Assembly: GCA_022563655.1 (NCBI GenBank) | Contig: JADFMW010000102.1 | Location: forward strand, 1-9,259 | Reading direction: 5' to 3' | DNA: 9,259 nt | From: Pseudomonadota bacterium | Lineage (GTDB): Bacteria > Pseudomonadota > Alphaproteobacteria > JAAXGF01 | The notes under the pieces: model-generated | What the model saw: only the letters and a program-made list of their open reading frames with translations | The model's database searches: none | What the model was told of the DNA's origin: nothing | Program-made: the position numbers and the translations under genes | Part shown: one piece after another, positions 5,922-9,259 of the stretch | Layout of the letters: every line of letters starts with the position of its first letter | How positions within the stretch are numbered: position 1 is the stretch's first letter

Positions 5922-6086
5922 TCAGAACAGGTCGCGATAGACCCGCAGTGGCCAGAGCAGCGCATAATCCGCAACTGCACCCATGCTCCAGCCGGAGCCC
6001 GAATGTGTCACGGTGAATACCACCAGGTACGCCATCGTGATGAACATGTAAATGAACGCAACGATGATCGGGAAGAGTCTCAGCAT
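5922..6086 (-). CDS. Small membrane protein (54 residues)
   Basis: On the minus strand from ATG 6086 the protein reads MLRLFPIIVAFIYMFITMAY, then LVVFTVTHSGSGWSMG and AVADYALLWPLRVYRDLF, stop TGA at 5924-5922. It has one membrane helix (about 5-26) and a conserved-looking Trp/aromatic C-terminus (LLWPLRVYRDLF). The composition is clearly protein-like and unlike the opposite strand. An in-frame ATG five codons upstream (6101) would add MIGAP. Neither start has a strong ribosome site (GGGG about five bases before 6086). It lies downstream of the dehydrogenase gene on the same strand, 229 bases away. I know no named family for it. Confidence 0.6.
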   Translation of the reverse strand: MLRLFPIIVAFIYMFITMAYLVVFTVTHSGSGWSMGAVADYALLWPLRVYRDLF

Positions 6087-6315
6087 CGGCGCCCCAATCA
6101 TTCATGAGCGGGCTGATCCTGGCTTGGCGGGCGTGGCTTAACCTTTTGATTTGGCGTATGATTTCGTTTCGCCCGCGATGTCGTCCACGGGGTCGCGGAA
6201 GGCCTGCCCGCCATGCATGTAACCTGCCACGCATGAAGATAGCGTTTTTCTCTCCGCTCTGTCACCCGCAAAACGCAAAAGGGTTCAAGCTTGGTTCGCC
6301 GCCGGGCTTTTGTCC
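6087..6315. other. Intergenic with an inverted repeat
   Basis: No gene is supported here. GCGTTTT (6242-6248) and AAAACGC (6270-6276) make a 7-bp inverted repeat with a 21-base loop, downstream of the minus-strand dehydrogenase. It is AT-ended and too long-looped for a classic terminator. A GCCGCC/GGCGGC pair spans the dehydrogenase stop (about 6299-6325), also without a T-run. Confidence 0.35.
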
Positions 6316-7272
6316 TCAGGCGGCATTCATCACCCGGATCGGCGCGCCGGCCAGATAGGCGGCGATGTCCTCGGCCATGCCGCCGTAAAACGCGCGATAG
6401 GTTGCGTTGCTGACATAGCCCAGATGCGGCGTGATCACCGTGTTCTCCAGGTTGCGCAGCGGATGGTCGAGCGGCAGGGGCTCGATGTCGAAGACGTCGA
6501 GCCCGGCGCCGCCGATCTTGCCGCCGCGCAGCGCGTCGATCAGCGCCGCCTCCTCGACGATCGGTCCGCGCGAGGTGTTGATCAGGCAGGCGGTCGGCTT
6601 CATCAAACCGAGCTCGCGGCGGCCGATGAGGCCGCGTGTACGCTCGCTCAGCCTCATATGGATGCTGAGAACGTCGGACTCGGCGAGCAGCTCGTCCTTG
6701 CTCACCAGGCGCGCGTCGCGTTCGGCCGCGCGCTCCGCGGTCAGGTTCGGGCTCCAGGCGATGACGGTCATACCGAAAGCCTCGCCCACCTTCGCGACCT
6801 GCGAGCCGATGCGGCCGAGGCCCAATACGCCCAGGGTCCCGCCGTGCAGGTCCCGGCCCAGGGTGACCTGCCATTTGCCGGCGCGGGTCTCGCTGTCCTC
6901 GAGCGGAATGTGGCGCAGCAGCGCCAGGATCAGCCCCCAGGTCAGCTCGGCGGTGGAGCTCATCGACGCTCCGGCGCCGCACACCGTGACGGCGTGGTCG
7001 GTCGCCGCCGCCAGGTCGATCGAGGCGTTGCCCGTGCCCGACGTCACCAGCAGCTCCAGCTTCGGCAGCTTCTCGAACAAGGCGCGGGGGAAGGGGGTGC
7101 GCTCGCGCATGATGGCGACGATCTCGAAGTCGGCGAGCCGTTCGGCCACGGCGTCGATCTCGGCCAGGTGGTCCTTGAAGACCGTGATTTCGGCGGCGGC
7201 GGGCAGGGCCCCCCAATCCGCCATCTCCAGCGCCACCTCCTGATAATCGTCGAGGATGGCAATCTTGGGCAT
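6316..7272 (-). CDS. D-2-hydroxyacid dehydrogenase (NAD-dependent)
   Basis: 318 residues, the usual length for the family, from ATG 7272 with AGGAGG about eight bases upstream. The enzymes reduce 2-keto acids to D-2-hydroxy acids (or the reverse) with NAD(P)H in the cytoplasm. All key parts are present: the N-terminal substrate-binding lobe, with SGTGNASIDLAAA (78-90) and STAELTWGLILALLR (106-120); the dinucleotide fold GVLGLGRIGSQVAKVGEAFG (148-167); catalytic Arg235 in INTSRGPIV; Glu264 in DVFDIEPLP; His283 in TPHLGY. Trp173-Ser-Pro-Asn follows the beta strand where the NAD/NADP choice is made, and lacks a clear Asp, so the cofactor is uncertain. The closest type is the glycerate/phosphoglycerate dehydrogenase-like group; the substrate cannot be assigned. 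It lies 170 bases downstream of the AhpD-like gene, probably in the same transcript. Confidence 0.93.
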   Translation of the reverse strand: MPKIAILDDYQEVALEMADWGALPAAAEITVFKDHLAEIDAVAERLADFEIVAIMRERTPFPRALFEKLPKLELLVTSGTGNASIDLAAATDHAVTVCGAGASMSSTAELTWGLILALLRHIPLEDSETRAGKWQVTLGRDLHGGTLGVLGLGRIGSQVAKVGEAFGMTVIAWSPNLTAERAAERDARLVSKDELLAESDVLSIHMRLSERTRGLIGRRELGLMKPTACLINTSRGPIVEEAALIDALRGGKIGGAGLDVFDIEPLPLDHPLRNLENTVITPHLGYVSNATYRAFYGGMAEDIAAYLAGAPIRVMNAA

Positions 7273-7442
7273 GATCGTTCCTCCTACGCCATTCGGGTCG
7301 TTGTTTTTCGCTGCTCGCCACGCCCCAGCGGCCCTTGGCGGCAGGATCCGTTATGGCGGCGGTGCAGACGGAACGGTTCGTACGGCGATCGCTTCTTTTC
7401 CGCAAGCCCCCGTGGATTGCCGGGCCCGGCGAAAAACTCGGC

Positions 7443-7760
7443 TCACGATCTCGCCTCGACATCGGCCTCGCCCGGCAGCTCGCGGGCGCGCCCGCGGATC
7501 GCCTGTTCGGCCCCGTGATTGGCCATCAGGCCTACTTTTACGGCCTCGGAGACTTCCGCGCGGGGACTCTCCAACTCGCCACACTTGGCCAACTCGTCAC
7601 ACTTGGCCAACTCGTCACACTTGGCCAACTCGTCACACTTGGCCAACTCGTCACACTTGGCCAACTCGTCACACTTGGCCAGATGATGGTCCATGTAGGG
7701 ATGGCGGTTGGCCGCCGCCGCCGCCCCCATGGCGATGAGTTCTTTCATGCGTTCGTCCAT
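7443..7760 (-). CDS. Carboxymuconolactone decarboxylase/AhpD-like protein, CxxC lost, with hexapeptide expansion
   Basis: 105 residues from ATG 7760, six bases behind GGAGG. The start MDERMKELIAMGAAAAAN and the segment EVSEAVKVGLMANHGAEQ are the hallmarks of the small carboxymuconolactone-decarboxylase-family proteins, whose usual form has a C-x-P-C active site right after 'AAN' (reducing, thiol-peroxidase-like). Here that site is R19-H-P-Y22, so both cysteines are gone. Directly after DHH, the hexapeptide LAKCDE occurs five times, then LAKCGE once (27-62), encoded by the 18-bp array at 7571-7678. Related proteins have just one such unit, so this copy is expanded by 30 residues. A redox activity of the normal kind is unlikely; each added unit brings a new Cys. 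It lies upstream of the dehydrogenase gene. It may be an evolving or decaying gene. The family call rests on remembered motifs. Confidence 0.75.
   Translation of the reverse strand: MDERMKELIAMGAAAAANRHPYMDHHLAKCDELAKCDELAKCDELAKCDELAKCDELAKCGELESPRAEVSEAVKVGLMANHGAEQAIRGRARELPGEADVEARS
7571..7678 (-). repeat. Six 18-bp units inside the AhpD-like gene
   Basis: CCAACTCGTCACACTTGG (plus strand) occurs head to tail at 7571, 7589, 7607, 7625, 7643 and 7661. The first unit differs by one base (CGCC for CGTC), which gives Gly instead of Asp in the protein. The others are identical, which indicates recent amplification. Eighteen bases keep the reading frame. Confidence 0.97.
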
Positions 7761-8396
7761 CCTTGTCCTCCTCCGGTTTGCCGATCTGGATTTGAACCGG
7801 CCTGGCCGTCGCCTTCGCTGCCCGCATTGACCCGGGTCGATCGTTCCGACGAGGTCGGGTCAATTCAGGTTGCCTCGGGAGCCGAACAGGAATGCAGCCA
7901 TCTATTCGAGGGGGGCCTGGGAAATGGTCCGATCGGCGGTCGCGAAGCGCTTGATGATCCGGGGAGGGCCCGCGGGAGAGGGGGTGCGGAACAGAGAGCG
8001 AAGCCAACCGAGCATGGGCGCCAGCCGATCCCAACCGCCAGCCGATCCCAACCGCCAGCCGATCCCAACCGCCAGCCGATCCCAACCGCCAGCCGATCCC
8101 AACCGCCAGCCGATCCCAACCGCCAGCCGATCCCAACCGCCAGCCGATCCCAACAGCCAGCCTGCCGATGACCGTGGCGGACAATGAGTATCGCACCACA
8201 GCCGAGACGCGACTTCGCGGACGGGCTCTCGCCTCGACCCGGATGACCTCTTCCACTTCCGGCAACGGTAGAGCGAATAGCGCCCGAGGGCGAACCCGGC
8301 CCCCTTCACGTCCGATTCGTGTCATTGCGCGAGTTGAGGTATGCTATTCAACCAGGGAGAGGCGCGCACTATAAAGTGCAGGGGGAGGCGCGCACC
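7761..8396. other. Divergent intergenic region, 636 bases
   Basis: It lies between the minus-strand AhpD-like gene and the plus-strand Sel1 gene, so it should hold both promoters, though no clear -35/-10 pair is visible. It contains an inverted repeat ATTGACCCG (7826-7834) / CGGGTCAAT (7856-7864), possibly an operator or hairpin, the 17-bp array (8021-8156), and the duplicated start region of the Sel1 gene. A 37-codon minus ORF (8015-7902) is the only protein-like stretch. Confidence 0.5.
8021..8156. repeat. Eight copies of a 17-bp tandem repeat
   Basis: CCAGCCGATCCCAACCG starts at 8021, 8038, 8055, 8072, 8089, 8106, 8123 and 8140. The last copy has one change near its end (CAACAG), and a partial unit CCAGCC follows. 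Seventeen bases is not a multiple of three, so the array shifts frame with each copy and is not coding. There are no spacers, so it is not CRISPR. Confidence 0.97.

Positions 8397-8402
<6 letters not shown>
8360..8402 (+). repeat. 26-bp duplication of the Sel1 gene's ribosome site and start
   Basis: AGGCGCGCAC occurs at 8360-8369 and 8386-8395. It is followed by TATAAAG in the first copy and CATGAAG in the second. In both copies GGGAG/GGGGGAG precedes it. The upstream copy therefore mirrors ribosome site plus start, but with ATA where the gene has ATG. The functional site is GGGGGAGG (8381-8388), eight bases before ATG 8397. Confidence 0.75.

Positions 8403-9259
<857 letters not shown>

Noticed and set aside
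5784..6107. 107-codon plus-strand ORF after the XRE gene
   Set aside because: Arg/His-rich, no ribosome site, and the opposite strand holds the more protein-like 54-residue membrane protein.
7420..7431. 12-base palindrome GCCGGGCCCGGC near the end of the AhpD-like gene
   Set aside because: No loop and no T-run on either strand, and such palindromes are frequent at this GC content.
6310..7518. 402-codon plus-strand ORF
   Set aside because: Antisense to the dehydrogenase, whose catalytic Arg, Glu and His and the NAD-binding motif are intact on the minus strand.

Overview
The window is GC-rich, with GC-ending codons, Shine-Dalgarno-led starts and several signal-peptide or lipoprotein leaders. 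The protein types (a Cro/CI regulator of the 'VGSRVRLRRTLLG' kind, a Gly-zipper lipoprotein, Sel1 and TPR periplasmic proteins, an NnrU/MddA-like membrane methyltransferase, a D-2-hydroxyacid dehydrogenase) suggest an alphaproteobacterium, perhaps Rhodospirillales-like. This is inferred from protein style; there is no marker gene to confirm it.

Layout. 1-758 (+) is the C-terminal end of a large parallel beta-helix protein built of 23-residue coils, with a 276-bp DNA repeat that carries four coils. An out-of-frame remnant of a similar C-terminus follows at about 838-1011. 1278-2456 (+) is a lipoprotein of unknown function. 2457-3128 has no convincing gene. It holds a hairpin at the lipoprotein stop, a clear minus-strand intrinsic terminator, a small AT-rich island and GC-rich repeats. 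3240-3389 is an 18/15-bp tandem array just upstream of a secreted TPR protein (3464-3916, +). Next comes a membrane methyltransferase (4060-4737, +) with a 44-residue one-helix ORF 9 bases behind it. The stop codon of that small ORF lies inside a perfect CRP-type palindrome at 4877-4892. Downstream are a possible promoter, a 55-codon ORF and an XRE-family regulator (5317-5727, +).

On the minus strand are a previously hidden 54-residue membrane protein (5922-6086), a D-2-hydroxyacid dehydrogenase (6316-7272), and upstream of it a small carboxymuconolactone-decarboxylase/AhpD-like protein (7443-7760). The last two look like one operon. The AhpD-like protein is odd: both cysteines of the family CxxC are replaced, and an 18-bp in-frame repeat has inserted a run of LAKCDE hexapeptides. 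7761-8396 is a divergent intergenic region with eight copies of a 17-bp repeat. 8397 to the end (+) is a secreted Sel1-repeat protein with a long (Glu-Pro)n tail that runs off the window.

The strongest overall signal is recurrent local tandem duplication. At least six independent arrays or duplications (276, 18/15, 18, 17, 26, and 54/48 plus 6 bp) occur in about 9 kb, several of them inside coding sequence and in frame. I do not see a recognisable defence system, CRISPR array, transposase, rRNA or intact tRNA.
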